The translations under genes and the position numbers were made by a program. The notes under the pieces are model-generated. The model saw nothing but the letters and a program-made list of their open reading frames with translations, did not search any database and was not told the origin of the DNA. A stretch of DNA of 64,000 nucleotides. Origin: Candidatus Saccharicenans subterraneus. GTDB lineage: Bacteria; Acidobacteriota; Aminicenantia; Aminicenantales; Saccharicenantaceae. Shown piece by piece: positions 16,896 through 25,222 of this stretch (position 1 is its first letter; each line of letters starts with the position of its first letter). The stretch lies in assembly GCA_003426165.1 (NCBI GenBank), contig QUAH01000004.1:7501-71500 (forward strand), written 5' to 3'.

Positions 16896-18260
16896 TCACT
16901 TCGGGCGCGGCGCCAGCAAAAACAGCCTGAGGTCCATGACGTTGGTCCCGGTGGGCCCCGTTTTAAGAAGGCTGCCGATTTCCTGGAAAAAGCGGTAGGA
17001 ATCGTTATTCTCGAGATAAGATTGCGGGGAAATGCCCGTCGCCCTGACTTTTTCCAGGATTTCCGGGCCGGCCCAGGCTCCGGCCGAATCGGTCGGGCCG
17101 TCCCGGCCGTCGGAGGCCAGGCTCATCACCAGCCAGTCTATCCCCTGAAAATCTTCTTCGTTATTGAGAACCTCCAGCAAGCAGGCCAGGACGAATTCGG
17201 TATTGCGACCGCCGAGCCCCTGTCCTCTAACCGTGACCGTCAGCTCGCCGCCGGCCAGCAGGCAGAAGGTCCGGTTCTGCTCCCGGGCCTTTCGCCTGAA
17301 TTCACCGAGTTTACCCATATAATCTCTGGCCACTTCCCTGGCCTCGCCCTGGTCTTCCGAGGTCAGGATAACGGTTTCCAGGCCAAACTGCCGGGCCGCT
17401 TCCTTGGCCGCGTAGAGCGCCCTCAGATTGTCGCCGATGATCACCGGCTTAACCTTTTCCAGTACCCGGTCGCCTTTCTTGACGGTTTCTTCCCTGAGCC
17501 CGGCCTGGCCCTCCTCCAGGACCCGCCTGATGCCTTCCGGGCAAGTTTCCCAGAGCGCGTATTTTTTTAGAATTGAAATGGCCTGTTCGAAGGTGGTGGA
17601 GTCATGCCAGGTCGGGCCCGAGGCGATGCTCTCCAGGTCATTGCCCACAACATCGGATACGATCAGGTTGAAAACGCGAGCCGGCCAGCCGGCCCGGGCC
17701 AGGCGACCTCCTTTAATACGGGAAAGGTGCTTGCGCACGGTATTGAGTTCCCTGATGTCAGCCCCGGCCTTCATCAGTAGCTCCGTAACCTGCCTCTTGT
17801 CCTCCAGGCTGATCCCTTCTTCGGGAAGGCAGAGATGGGCCGAACCGCCCCCGGAAATCAATAACAGTAGAAGGTCTCTTTCGGAGAGGGAAAGAGCCAG
17901 TTCGTAAGCTTTGCTCCCGGCCCTCAGGCTCCATTCGTCTGGAAGCGGATGGGCCGCCGGGAAATAGCTGATTTTGCCTTTTTCCAGGTACTCCTGGCTG
18001 CCGGTTATAACCGCCGCCTCCAACCTGTCTTCGACCAGAGGCAGCATGGCTTCGGCCAGGAGCAGGCCCGCCTTGCCAGTACTTATCATCGCCACTTTTC
18101 CAAAATCGTCCAGGTTTAATTTCTGGCCGCCGATGACCAGGTTCCGACCGTCCCGGGCCACATTTTCAGCCACCAGGCGTTCCGGTCGCACCGCCCCCAG
18201 CGCCACCTGGCCCAGTCTTCTGGCGATTTCTTTCAGGTCCAGGGATGGCAAGTCCGGCAT
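16896..18260 (-). CDS. Glycerate 2-kinase (MOFRL family)
   Basis: 454 residues with the two domains of the GckA/TtuD family. The N-terminal DUF4147 part (about 15-250) includes the LLLISGGGSAHL loop and the LNTVRKHLSRIKGGRLA segment. The C-terminal MOFRL part (about 330-440) includes GGELTVTVRGQGLGGRNTE and ASDGRDGPTDSAGAW. The enzyme phosphorylates D-glycerate to 2-phosphoglycerate using ATP and links serine/glyoxylate or sugar-acid breakdown to glycolysis. Length is normal. The start at 18260 has GGGTGAG upstream. It is divergent from the EnvC-like gene, whose start is only 36 nt away. Confidence 0.93.
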   Translation of the reverse strand: MPDLPSLDLKEIARRLGQVALGAVRPERLVAENVARDGRNLVIGGQKLNLDDFGKVAMISTGKAGLLLAEAMLPLVEDRLEAAVITGSQEYLEKGKISYFPAAHPLPDEWSLRAGSKAYELALSLSERDLLLLLISGGGSAHLCLPEEGISLEDKRQVTELLMKAGADIRELNTVRKHLSRIKGGRLARAGWPARVFNLIVSDVVGNDLESIASGPTWHDSTTFEQAISILKKYALWETCPEGIRRVLEEGQAGLREETVKKGDRVLEKVKPVIIGDNLRALYAAKEAARQFGLETVILTSEDQGEAREVARDYMGKLGEFRRKAREQNRTFCLLAGGELTVTVRGQGLGGRNTEFVLACLLEVLNNEEDFQGIDWLVMSLASDGRDGPTDSAGAWAGPEILEKVRATGISPQSYLENNDSYRFFQEIGSLLKTGPTGTNVMDLRLFLLAPRPK

Positions 18261-18295
18261 AATCTCACCCTTTTTCTTTCACTCGGGCTTCCGTT

Positions 18296-19540
18296 ATGGT
18301 AAAAATAATTAGGTATCAGAGAATGAAATCCGCTTTCCAGTCCGCCCCGGCCAGAACAAGAACCGGCCGTTTATCTTTCCTTATAATTCCGGTCGCAATT
18401 TTCATCTTTGTGCTTATTCTATCCGAACCGGCGGCCCTGGCGCAAGAACAGGAATCGGTCATCTCCGACGTGGAAAAGCGAATAGAACAGATAAACCGGC
18501 AGATTGCAGAGCTCCGGTCCAGGTTGAAAGAAGAAGAGAAGAGGGAAAGCTCACTGCTGTCTTCGCTGGAAAAAATCAGGTTGAATAAGAGGGTCCTTCA
18601 GAATGAAATTGAATCGCTGAACCTGAGGCGGACCCTGGTGAACCGACAGCTCAACGACCTCAGACTCAAAGCAGCCGAAACCGAAAAGATACTTCAGAAA
18701 GAAAAGGAGGCCGTTGAGAAGACCCTGGTCACCCTTTACCGCTACGGCCGCCTGGACTTCATGCACTTTTTCCTAAAGGCCCAAAACCTGGAAACATTCC
18801 TGCGGGAGAGCAAGAACCTGACCTTCCTGGCCAGCTACCAGGGAGAGGCCATCAGCAGTTACTTGAGAACCATTGAACAGATGCAGTCGCTGGAAAAAGA
18901 GCTCAAGGAAAAAATGGCCGAAGCCGAATCGCTGCTCCAGCAGGCCCGGGCCAACCAGTCCCGGCTGGCCGAAGAAGAAGCCAGGAACCAGAAGTTGCTG
19001 GCCGAAATCAAAAAGAACAAGACCACCTACCAGCAGATGGTCTCCGAACTGCAGGAAAGCCAGGAACAATTACAGCACCTCTTAAAGCGGTTGCAGGCCC
19101 AGGAAATCTCCCTGCCCTCTCCCTTTATCCCCCTGTACGAGAGAAAGGGAAAGCTTCCCTGGCCGGTTAACGGACGGGTGATCACCAGGTTTGGCAAGGA
19201 AAAACATCCCAGGTTCAACACGGTTACCATCAACAACGGCGTGGAAATCGCCCCCTCGGGCCAGGACAGAAAAATCAGAGCGGTTCACGGCGGACGGGTG
19301 GTCTTCGCCGATTATTTTCAGGGCTACGGCAACCTGATCATCATCGACCACGGACTGTCCTATTACACTCTTTACGGACACTGCGCCAGCTTCCTGGTCA
19401 GGACCGGGGACCTGGTCAGGGACGGGCAGGATATCGCCCTGGTCGGAGACTCTGATTCCCTGAAGGGCGAATGCCTGTATTTTGAAATCCGCCACAAGGC
19501 CCGGCCGGTCGATCCCTTGCAATGGTTAAAGAGAAGATGA
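18296..19540 (+). CDS. EnvC-like protein with degenerate LytM domain and coiled coil
   Basis: 414 residues. An N-terminal signal or anchor (about 25-50) is followed by a long coiled coil (about 55-275, rich in Glu/Leu/Lys heptads) and a C-terminal LytM/M23 domain (about 290-412). Active M23 enzymes bind zinc through HxxxD and HxH. Here those positions read Asn314/Glu317 (NNGVEI) and Cys-x-Tyr (ECLYFEIR), so the zinc site is lost, exactly as in E. coli EnvC. EnvC-type proteins do not cut peptidoglycan but activate amidases at the septum. ATG at 18323 with a weak ribosome site is an alternative start. The next two genes (S41-like and polysaccharide deacetylase-like) form the usual envC/yibQ neighbourhood. 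Confidence 0.88.
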   Translation: MVKIIRYQRMKSAFQSAPARTRTGRLSFLIIPVAIFIFVLILSEPAALAQEQESVISDVEKRIEQINRQIAELRSRLKEEEKRESSLLSSLEKIRLNKRVLQNEIESLNLRRTLVNRQLNDLRLKAAETEKILQKEKEAVEKTLVTLYRYGRLDFMHFFLKAQNLETFLRESKNLTFLASYQGEAISSYLRTIEQMQSLEKELKEKMAEAESLLQQARANQSRLAEEEARNQKLLAEIKKNKTTYQQMVSELQESQEQLQHLLKRLQAQEISLPSPFIPLYERKGKLPWPVNGRVITRFGKEKHPRFNTVTINNGVEIAPSGQDRKIRAVHGGRVVFADYFQGYGNLIIIDHGLSYYTLYGHCASFLVRTGDLVRDGQDIALVGDSDSLKGECLYFEIRHKARPVDPLQWLKRR

Positions 19541-19600
19541 TAGAATTTACTGGATTTCGACAGAGTATAACGGATAATCAGGATTAGACGGGAAATCAAT

Positions 19601-20761
19601 ATGAGATTTAACAAGCTTAATGTTTATCTCCTGGTCATCATCCTGCTGCTGACCGCCATGCTGCTCCTGGACAAGCGCTTCCTGCCGGCCAAGAGCCCGC
19701 TGCCGCAGTTCAGTCCCAGCAACGCCGACCTGTTAAGCACGGTGATGAACTACATCAAGACCGATTACCTGGAGGAACCCAACCCGGCCAGGATAACCGA
19801 GGGCGCCTACCGCGGCCTGATAAATTCCCTGGACCCGCTCAGCGCCTACCTGGACAAGGACCTGGCCTCAAGGTACCTTAACCGCAAGATCCCGGTGAAG
19901 GGCACGGGACTGATCATCTTCAAAAAATACGGGGTCTTTCCCATGGTGATAGCGGTCAGGGAAAATTCCCCCGCGGCCCAGGCTGGTCTTAAGGTGGGCG
20001 ACAATATCAGCGCCATAAACGACCGGAACACCATGAACCTCAGCCTGCTCGAGACCAGCCTGCTCCTGGAAGCCGAGCCGGGTCCCAATGGTCAACCACC
20101 CGTGCGGCTCAGGGTGTTGCGGGGAAGCGAAACCCTGGAGATCCAGGTCAACCGTGATTTCCTGTTAAGGGACAACCTTAAATTCAGTGCCGGCCCCTCA
20201 GGGCTGGTGGTATTGCGCCCGACCTCAATTTACCAGGGGCTGGCGGCCGAAATAAGCAAGACCCTCAAGGCCCGGCTAAAAACCAGGCCAGTCCCCAGAG
20301 CGGCTGTGCTCGACCTGCGCGATTGCTGGGGAGGCGACTACGAGGAAGCCCGGAAACTGATTAACCTTTTTATAAAGGTGGAGGAGGCAGCCAGCCTGGA
20401 AAGTCGCAGCCAGAAACAGGTCATTGCCTGTTCCGATTCACCAGAATTTCCGAACCTCAAGCTTTTTATCTGGGTCAACCAGGCCACCGCTGGCCCGGCC
20501 GAGCTGGTGGGCGGAGTCCTCAAGGACTTAAACCGGGCCCAGACCATAGGCCTGGAAACGCCCGGGCTGGCCGGGGTCCAGGAGTCGTTCCCGCTTGCCG
20601 ACGGCAGCCTGGTGGTCCTGACCACGGCCGTATTTTCCTTGAAATCCGGAACAAAGCTCTGGGATAACAGCCTGCCCCTGGACGTTAAGCTATCTTATTC
20701 CGAGTCGATGGATAAACTCTACCAGGATAAGACCCTGAGCCTTCTGTCCGCCAAGAATTAA
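19601..20761 (+). CDS. S41 (C-terminal processing) peptidase-like protein, catalytic Ser and Lys missing
   Basis: 386 residues with an N-terminal TM helix (about 7-23), a cap/N-domain, a PDZ domain (about 100-185; PAAQAGLKVGD), and an S41 domain (about 195-370). Compared without gaps to the CTP consensus (VN-x2-SASASE then GKGSVQ 25 residues on), the nucleophile Ser is Gly298 (ATAGPAEL) and the general-base Lys is Leu323 (GLAGVQ). Only the Gln corresponding to the third residue remains (Gln327). The protein is therefore probably not a protease and may act as a PDZ scaffold. It sits in an operon with the EnvC-like gene (60 nt upstream), and its stop overlaps the next start (TAATG). Confidence 0.87.
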   Translation: MRFNKLNVYLLVIILLLTAMLLLDKRFLPAKSPLPQFSPSNADLLSTVMNYIKTDYLEEPNPARITEGAYRGLINSLDPLSAYLDKDLASRYLNRKIPVKGTGLIIFKKYGVFPMVIAVRENSPAAQAGLKVGDNISAINDRNTMNLSLLETSLLLEAEPGPNGQPPVRLRVLRGSETLEIQVNRDFLLRDNLKFSAGPSGLVVLRPTSIYQGLAAEISKTLKARLKTRPVPRAAVLDLRDCWGGDYEEARKLINLFIKVEEAASLESRSQKQVIACSDSPEFPNLKLFIWVNQATAGPAELVGGVLKDLNRAQTIGLETPGLAGVQESFPLADGSLVVLTTAVFSLKSGTKLWDNSLPLDVKLSYSESMDKLYQDKTLSLLSAKN

Positions 20762-21987
20762 TGCGCCCGGCAAAAAAAGCAAAGACCAGAGAAACCTCCA
20801 GGCCGCGGTTTCGCCTGGGGTTACTGGCCGCAGCGCTCACTTTCCTGGCCCTGATCTCTGCCGCCTGGCTTGACCATCTCAACTTCCGGCAGCAAAAAGT
20901 CTCCTACCTGCCCTGGCCTGAAATCGCCCGTAACGGTGAAACAACTCTCCTTCAATCCCAGGCTCCATTCTCCCTGTCCGAATTCCTGCACCAGCAGCTT
21001 TCCCAGCTCGGTCTCTCCCCCGAAGCTATCACGGAGGAAAAGACGGATGAGGGGTTAACCTACGTTTCGGCCAGAACCACAGCCCGCGATTACCGCCGAT
21101 TCAAGGATAACCTGCTGTCGGCCTTAAAAAAGAAAAAAATAAAGACGGGCCTGAAAGAGGAAAAGACCGGAAGCGGAGAGATGGTGGCCACCTTCGAATT
21201 GCGGCAGAATTCCAGGACTAAAGGCTGGCTGGTCCTGCGCTATCCCCTGCCTGTCCGGGCCGGTAAACGTGCCCGGGCCGAGTCCGCTCCAGCTACCGTT
21301 CCCGGCCAGAAACCCGCGGACCGGGTGGTGGCAGTCGTTATCGATGACATGGGGGAAGACCTGAATTTTCTCCGGGAACTCATTAATCTCAAGAGCCCGC
21401 TGACCGTGGCCATCCTTCCCGATTCGAGCCTGGCCCAGGAATGCGCCGCTCTGGCCGAAAAAAACGGGCTGGAAGTGATCATCCATCTCCCCCTCGAGGC
21501 CTTCAACAATCACCTCACTTCGGCCGGAGCCGAGGGGCTGATCACCACCTCAATGAGTCCCCAGGATGTCCGCTTCATCCTGGAGAGGGACCTGGGCCTT
21601 CTCCCCCAGGCCCGTGGCCTTAACAACCACATGGGGTCAAAGGCCACCTCCAGCGAAGCCCTGATGGAAATCATCATCTCCTTTCTGCGGGAAAAGAACC
21701 TGTATTTCCTTGACAGCAAGACCAGCCCCAGGTCGGTAGCCTACGAACTGGCCCTGAAGAAAAAAGTCCCGGCCGCCGCCAGGCAGGTTTTCCTGGATGC
21801 CGACGAAGACCGGAGCCTCGTTAAAGACCGGATGATGGAACTGTTCAACCTGGCCAGGAAGAACGGCCAGGCCATCGGCATAGGTCATCCCTTTCCGGAG
21901 ACCCTGGAAGTTCTCAAAACTTACCTGCCGCGGGCAGCAGAATTTGGAGTCCAGCTGGCCCCGGTTTCAGCCCTTGTCAAGAACTGA
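20761..21987 (+). CDS. Divergent polysaccharide deacetylase (YibQ/DUF610 family)
   Basis: 408 residues. A single N-terminal TM helix (about 20-38) is followed by a linker of about 140 residues and a divergent polysaccharide deacetylase domain (about 175-405). Typical blocks are VAVVIDDMG, the PLTVAILPDS segment, IHLPLEA, GLNNHMGS and GIGHPFPETL. The family is usually encoded next to envC, as here, and is thought to act on cell-wall glycans in the periplasm, although activity of the family is little tested. The start codon overlaps the previous stop (TAATG), so translation is coupled. A short GC-rich stem (22002-22017) follows the stop. Confidence 0.88.
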   Translation: MRPAKKAKTRETSRPRFRLGLLAAALTFLALISAAWLDHLNFRQQKVSYLPWPEIARNGETTLLQSQAPFSLSEFLHQQLSQLGLSPEAITEEKTDEGLTYVSARTTARDYRRFKDNLLSALKKKKIKTGLKEEKTGSGEMVATFELRQNSRTKGWLVLRYPLPVRAGKRARAESAPATVPGQKPADRVVAVVIDDMGEDLNFLRELINLKSPLTVAILPDSSLAQECAALAEKNGLEVIIHLPLEAFNNHLTSAGAEGLITTSMSPQDVRFILERDLGLLPQARGLNNHMGSKATSSEALMEIIISFLREKNLYFLDSKTSPRSVAYELALKKKVPAAARQVFLDADEDRSLVKDRMMELFNLARKNGQAIGIGHPFPETLEVLKTYLPRAAEFGVQLAPVSALVKN

Positions 21988-22055
21988 AGGGAGGGCTGGA
22001 CCCGGTCTTAAAACCGGACCTGGTTTTCCTCCATACTTTCTGCCTTTCATTTCTG

Positions 22056-22069
22056 CTATACTAGTATAG
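22056..22069. promoter_or_regulatory. 14-bp perfect palindrome overlapping a -10 box
   Basis: CTATACTAGTATAG is a perfect 14-nt palindrome that contains TATACT (22057-22062), a good -10 box, 21 nt before the lipoprotein ATG. This layout fits an operator for a dimeric repressor that blocks the promoter. The -35 region is weak. Confidence 0.5.
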
Positions 22070-22089
22070 AATCCTCAGGGAGGAAAAAA

Positions 22090-22644
22090 ATGAAAAGAAC
22101 TCTTGTCCCGGCTTTAATGCTCAGTCTTATTATCTCGGGCCTGTTTTTCCCGGCCTGTAAGAAAATGTCGACCGAAGAACTCAAGAACTCGATGGAGATA
22201 ATAGATGTCGAAACCAAGTGGGTCAGCAAGGAATACCGGGCCTGGCCGCCCAAGCTGGTGCTGGTTCCGGTTATTTCTTTCCGGGTAAAAAACATCAGCG
22301 ACAAGCCGCTGACCTACGTCAACTTCAACGCCATTTTCAAGTTCAAGGACGAGGCCAAGAACCTGGGCGACAATTTCCTGGCGGCCATTCGCAAGAAACC
22401 GGTGATGCCGGGGGAGGTCAGCCAGGTCATCACCCTGAAGAGCAATTACGGGGTAGAAGGCAAGACGCTCGATTCCTTCAAGAATAATCCCTACTGGAAA
22501 CCGGTCGTGGTCAAGCTGTTTGCCCGTTCCTTCGGTTCAGAGTTCGTCCTGCTGGGAGAATGGGAAGTCTCCAAGACCATCGACTTCAAGGAAGACCAGG
22601 CGGTAACGCCGGTGGTTGAGAAGAAAGAAGATGTGAAGAAATAA
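22090..22644 (+). CDS. Lipoprotein of unknown function
   Basis: 184 residues. A type II signal peptide ends in LFFPAC, with the lipobox Cys near residue 23, so the mature protein is probably lipid-anchored. The mature part is a single beta-rich domain with an LVPVISFRVKNISDKPL segment, which resembles FxLD/DUF4352-like immunoglobulin-type folds. The C-terminal 20 residues are charged (KKEDVKK). The ribosome site GGGAGG lies 8 nt before the ATG, and a palindromic promoter/operator candidate lies at 22056-22069. The arginine decarboxylase gene follows 50 nt later on the same strand. I do not recognise a specific family. Confidence 0.7.
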   Translation: MKRTLVPALMLSLIISGLFFPACKKMSTEELKNSMEIIDVETKWVSKEYRAWPPKLVLVPVISFRVKNISDKPLTYVNFNAIFKFKDEAKNLGDNFLAAIRKKPVMPGEVSQVITLKSNYGVEGKTLDSFKNNPYWKPVVVKLFARSFGSEFVLLGEWEVSKTIDFKEDQAVTPVVEKKEDVKK

Positions 22645-22694
22645 ATTTCTTCTTGCAATTTCAGCGGAGAATTGACCGAGAAAGGATAGCCCAG

Positions 22695-23246
22695 ATGGAG
22701 ACAATTTTACCAAGGCAGGTTTTTCTGACCAGGGGTAAGGGCCAGCATGCCCAGAAACTGGTCAGCTTCGAGCTGGCCCTGCGCGAGGCCGGAATCTCAC
22801 CCTTTAACCTGGTCCGGGTCTCCAGCATCTTCCCACCCCACTGCCGGCTGATCAGCCGGGCCGAGGGACTGAAGAAACTGAAACCGGGGCAGGTGGTTTT
22901 CCTGGTAATGAGTGAAAACGCCACTGACGAAGCCCATCGCCTGATTTCAGCATCCATCGGACTGGCCATACCCCAGGATGCGGAACAATACGGTTACCTG
23001 GCCGAGCACGAGGGCTTCGGTGAAAGCGAGAAGGAAGCCGGTGCCCAGGCCGAGGAGCTGGCGGCCGAGATGCTGGCCACCAAGCTCGGGGAGGTCTATT
23101 CCCGGCACAACTTCAAGCGCGGGCGCGAGAATTATTACCGCATCAACCAGCACCTGACGGTCAGGACCAGGAGTATTTCCCAGGTGGCAGCCGGGGCTAA
23201 AGGGCTCTGGACAACAGCCGTGGCGGCCGCGGTTTTTGTGACCTGA
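22695..23246 (+). CDS. Pyruvoyl-dependent arginine decarboxylase
   Basis: 183 residues, the usual size of PvlArgDC. The proenzyme cuts itself between Ser43 and Ser44 in RVSSIFPP to give the pyruvoyl cofactor, and decarboxylates arginine to agmatine for polyamine synthesis. Other family blocks are FLTRGKG near the N-terminus, SFELALREAGI, and ASIGLAIP. ATG at 22695 is chosen because it gives the family N-terminus and has AAAGGAT upstream; the frame stays open to TTG at 22653. The family is best known from archaea and is scattered in bacteria. No agmatine-processing gene is beside it. Confidence 0.92.
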   Translation: METILPRQVFLTRGKGQHAQKLVSFELALREAGISPFNLVRVSSIFPPHCRLISRAEGLKKLKPGQVVFLVMSENATDEAHRLISASIGLAIPQDAEQYGYLAEHEGFGESEKEAGAQAEELAAEMLATKLGEVYSRHNFKRGRENYYRINQHLTVRTRSISQVAAGAKGLWTTAVAAAVFVT

Positions 23247-23287
23247 CCTTTTAGATTGCCCAATCCTCCAAGCCCCAGTTGGCACCC

Positions 23288-24256
23288 TCAAAGGTTCAGG
23301 GGATTGGGGTTCAGGATTTTTATAAAACTTTCTTCCTTAAGCTTTTTAACGTACTCGTTTATCTTTTGCTCCCTCTTCTGGGCGTAGAGCTTCTGCTCGA
23401 TTTCCGACCGGGCCTGGTCGAAGGTCTTCTGGTAGCTTTCCTTCTTCTCTTCCAGTTTTACCAGATACCAGCCGTTGCGGGCCTGGATCCAGGGAGAAAT
23501 TTCGCCCGGCTTGAGCTTTTCCACGCCCTGTTCGATGGCCTTGTCCAGCTCTCCCTTCTTGAAGAATCCCAGGTCGCCGCCGTTTTCCTTGGGCCCTTCC
23601 GAGTATTCGGCTACCAGGTCCTCGAAGGTTGAACCGCTCTTCAATTTTTCCGAAATGGCGTTTCTCTTTTCCTCCAGCAGGTAGTCGGGGTTGGTGGCCA
23701 CCGACAGGTAGATGGCCTTTATCCTGTACTCGGGGGGCACAACGAATTCTTCCGGTTTCTTCTTGTAATACGAAACGATCTCCGAGTCGTCCAGGACGAT
23801 GTTCCGGTCCACCTCAACGTAAATTACCGCCTGGCGCATCAGGTTTTCTTCCAGTTCCTTCACCCAGACGTTGTAGTCTATGCCCTGGGCATTCATGGCC
23901 CGGATCAGCTCTTCATCCGAAGACAGGTTGTTATCCGCTTTGATTTTTTCTATGGTGGCCTTAAGCTGCTCCTTGACGTTCAGGTTCTGTTCCCGGGCCT
24001 TCTGGATCAGCAGCAGGTCGGTGATCATCATGTCCAGCAGCGAATCCTTCAACCGTTCGTATTCCTTGAAATACTCCTCGCCGCTCAACTGGGCCCGCAG
24101 CATCTGGACGGTGGTGTTGAACTGCTCCCGGTACTCGGACAGGGTGATGACGTCGCCGTTGACGATGGCCACTATTTCTTCAACCACGTCTCCCGGAAGC
24201 CAGAGGGCGATGGCCACCACGGCCAGCCCCAGCATTACCAATTTTTTTGCAGTCAT
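23288..24256 (-). CDS. SurA-like periplasmic peptidyl-prolyl isomerase
   Basis: 322 residues from ATG at 24256, one base after the stop of the upstream ppi gene and preceded by GAAGGGA. ATG at 24271 is the alternative. A hydrophobic signal or anchor (about 1-22) is followed by a SurA N-domain (VAIVNGDVITLSEY, about 30-160) and one parvulin domain (about 175-285), with segments GGDLGFFKKGEL and PWIQARNGWYLVKL typical of PpiC rotamases. The C-terminus is helical and Lys/Glu-rich. It would assist folding of outer membrane proteins. It is the last gene in the order mfd, ppiC, surA-like. Confidence 0.88.
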   Translation of the reverse strand: MTAKKLVMLGLAVVAIALWLPGDVVEEIVAIVNGDVITLSEYREQFNTTVQMLRAQLSGEEYFKEYERLKDSLLDMMITDLLLIQKAREQNLNVKEQLKATIEKIKADNNLSSDEELIRAMNAQGIDYNVWVKELEENLMRQAVIYVEVDRNIVLDDSEIVSYYKKKPEEFVVPPEYRIKAIYLSVATNPDYLLEEKRNAISEKLKSGSTFEDLVAEYSEGPKENGGDLGFFKKGELDKAIEQGVEKLKPGEISPWIQARNGWYLVKLEEKKESYQKTFDQARSEIEQKLYAQKREQKINEYVKKLKEESFIKILNPNPLNL

Positions 24257-24257
24257 A

Positions 24258-25205
24258 TTAATTCCCTTCATACTTAAAAGGCAGGTTGGCCGGATAAACC
24301 TCCCAGTGATAAGTAGCTTTGAGCTCTTCCACTTCCCGGCTCACTATATTCTTAACTTTCCTCTCCAGCAAAAGGTTTCGGATTCGCGAATAGGCCTCTT
24401 CCAGGCTCAACAGGCTGGGCGAGTATCTCCTGTCCAGGCGGAAGATATGGTAACCGTAAGCTGACTGGAAAACTGTGGACAGCCGCCCTTCCTCCAGGGA
24501 AAAGATCACCTTTTCCATGTCGGCCGGAAGCTCGCCCGGTCTGAAGACACCCATGACTCCGCCCTTGTAAGCGTCGGGAGCCTTCGAGAACTCCCTGGCC
24601 GCCTGCCTGAACTCCTCCTCGCTGGCTCCCTGCAATTTTTCCCTCAGCTTGATAGCCTGCTCGCTCGACCCGACCAGGATCTGGCTGACCCGGACCCGCT
24701 CCGGGGCCAGGAAATCCTTCTTGTTTTCCTCGTAATATTTTTTTATCTCGTCTTCGGTCACCACCACTTCTTTTATCTTTTCGTGCTTGTACTTCTCCAC
24801 CAGCAGGCTTTCTTCCAGGCCGCGGTCGGCGGCCAGCTTCTCGGCCAGGCCTTCCTCGGCCGGGTAATCGCGGGTCATCCGCCGCAGGAAAGCCTCCTTT
24901 TCCTCGGCCGTCAGCTCCAGGCCCTGCTTCATGGCAGAATAGAGTATCAACTTGTCTTCGATAAACTGGTCAAAAAGCTGGCTCAGGGCTTCGCCCGGGA
25001 GCTCCTGGCGGTCTGGGTTTAGAATCTTGACATAGTTTTCAAAATCCGCCAGGGTATAGCTCTTCTCTTCTACCCGGAAGACAACCTTTTCTCCCCGGTT
25101 ATTGGCCTCCTCTGCCCCTTTTTTCCCCTGGAAATAGTGGTAGCCGAAATAAAGGACGGCCCCTACCAGAACCAGCAGCAGGATGGCCAGGACAGCTTTT
25201 TTCAT
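24258..25205 (-). CDS. PpiC/PrsA-like parvulin-type peptidyl-prolyl isomerase
   Basis: 315 residues. An N-terminal TM/signal anchor (about 4-26) is followed by a chaperone N-domain and a parvulin domain (about 165-265) with RVRVSQILVG, KGGVMGVFRPGELP and FQSAYGYHIFRLD, the usual rotamase blocks. It is located in the periplasm or anchored to the inner membrane. It begins 17 nt after mfd and runs into the SurA-like gene, so all three share a transcript. The pair of distinct parvulins suggests a division of labour in envelope protein folding. Confidence 0.87.
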   Translation of the reverse strand: MKKAVLAILLLVLVGAVLYFGYHYFQGKKGAEEANNRGEKVVFRVEEKSYTLADFENYVKILNPDRQELPGEALSQLFDQFIEDKLILYSAMKQGLELTAEEKEAFLRRMTRDYPAEEGLAEKLAADRGLEESLLVEKYKHEKIKEVVVTEDEIKKYYEENKKDFLAPERVRVSQILVGSSEQAIKLREKLQGASEEEFRQAAREFSKAPDAYKGGVMGVFRPGELPADMEKVIFSLEEGRLSTVFQSAYGYHIFRLDRRYSPSLLSLEEAYSRIRNLLLERKVKNIVSREVEELKATYHWEVYPANLPFKYEGN

Positions 25206-25222
25206 GGAAATTCTCGGCAGCC

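Noticed and set aside
22002-22017. Possible terminator after the deacetylase gene
   Set aside because: Only a 5-bp stem (CCGGT/ACCGG) and a weak T-run; not convincing.
23259-23308. Inverted repeat CCCAATCC / GGATTGGG
   Set aside because: 34-nt loop and one arm inside the coding end of the SurA-like gene; likely chance.
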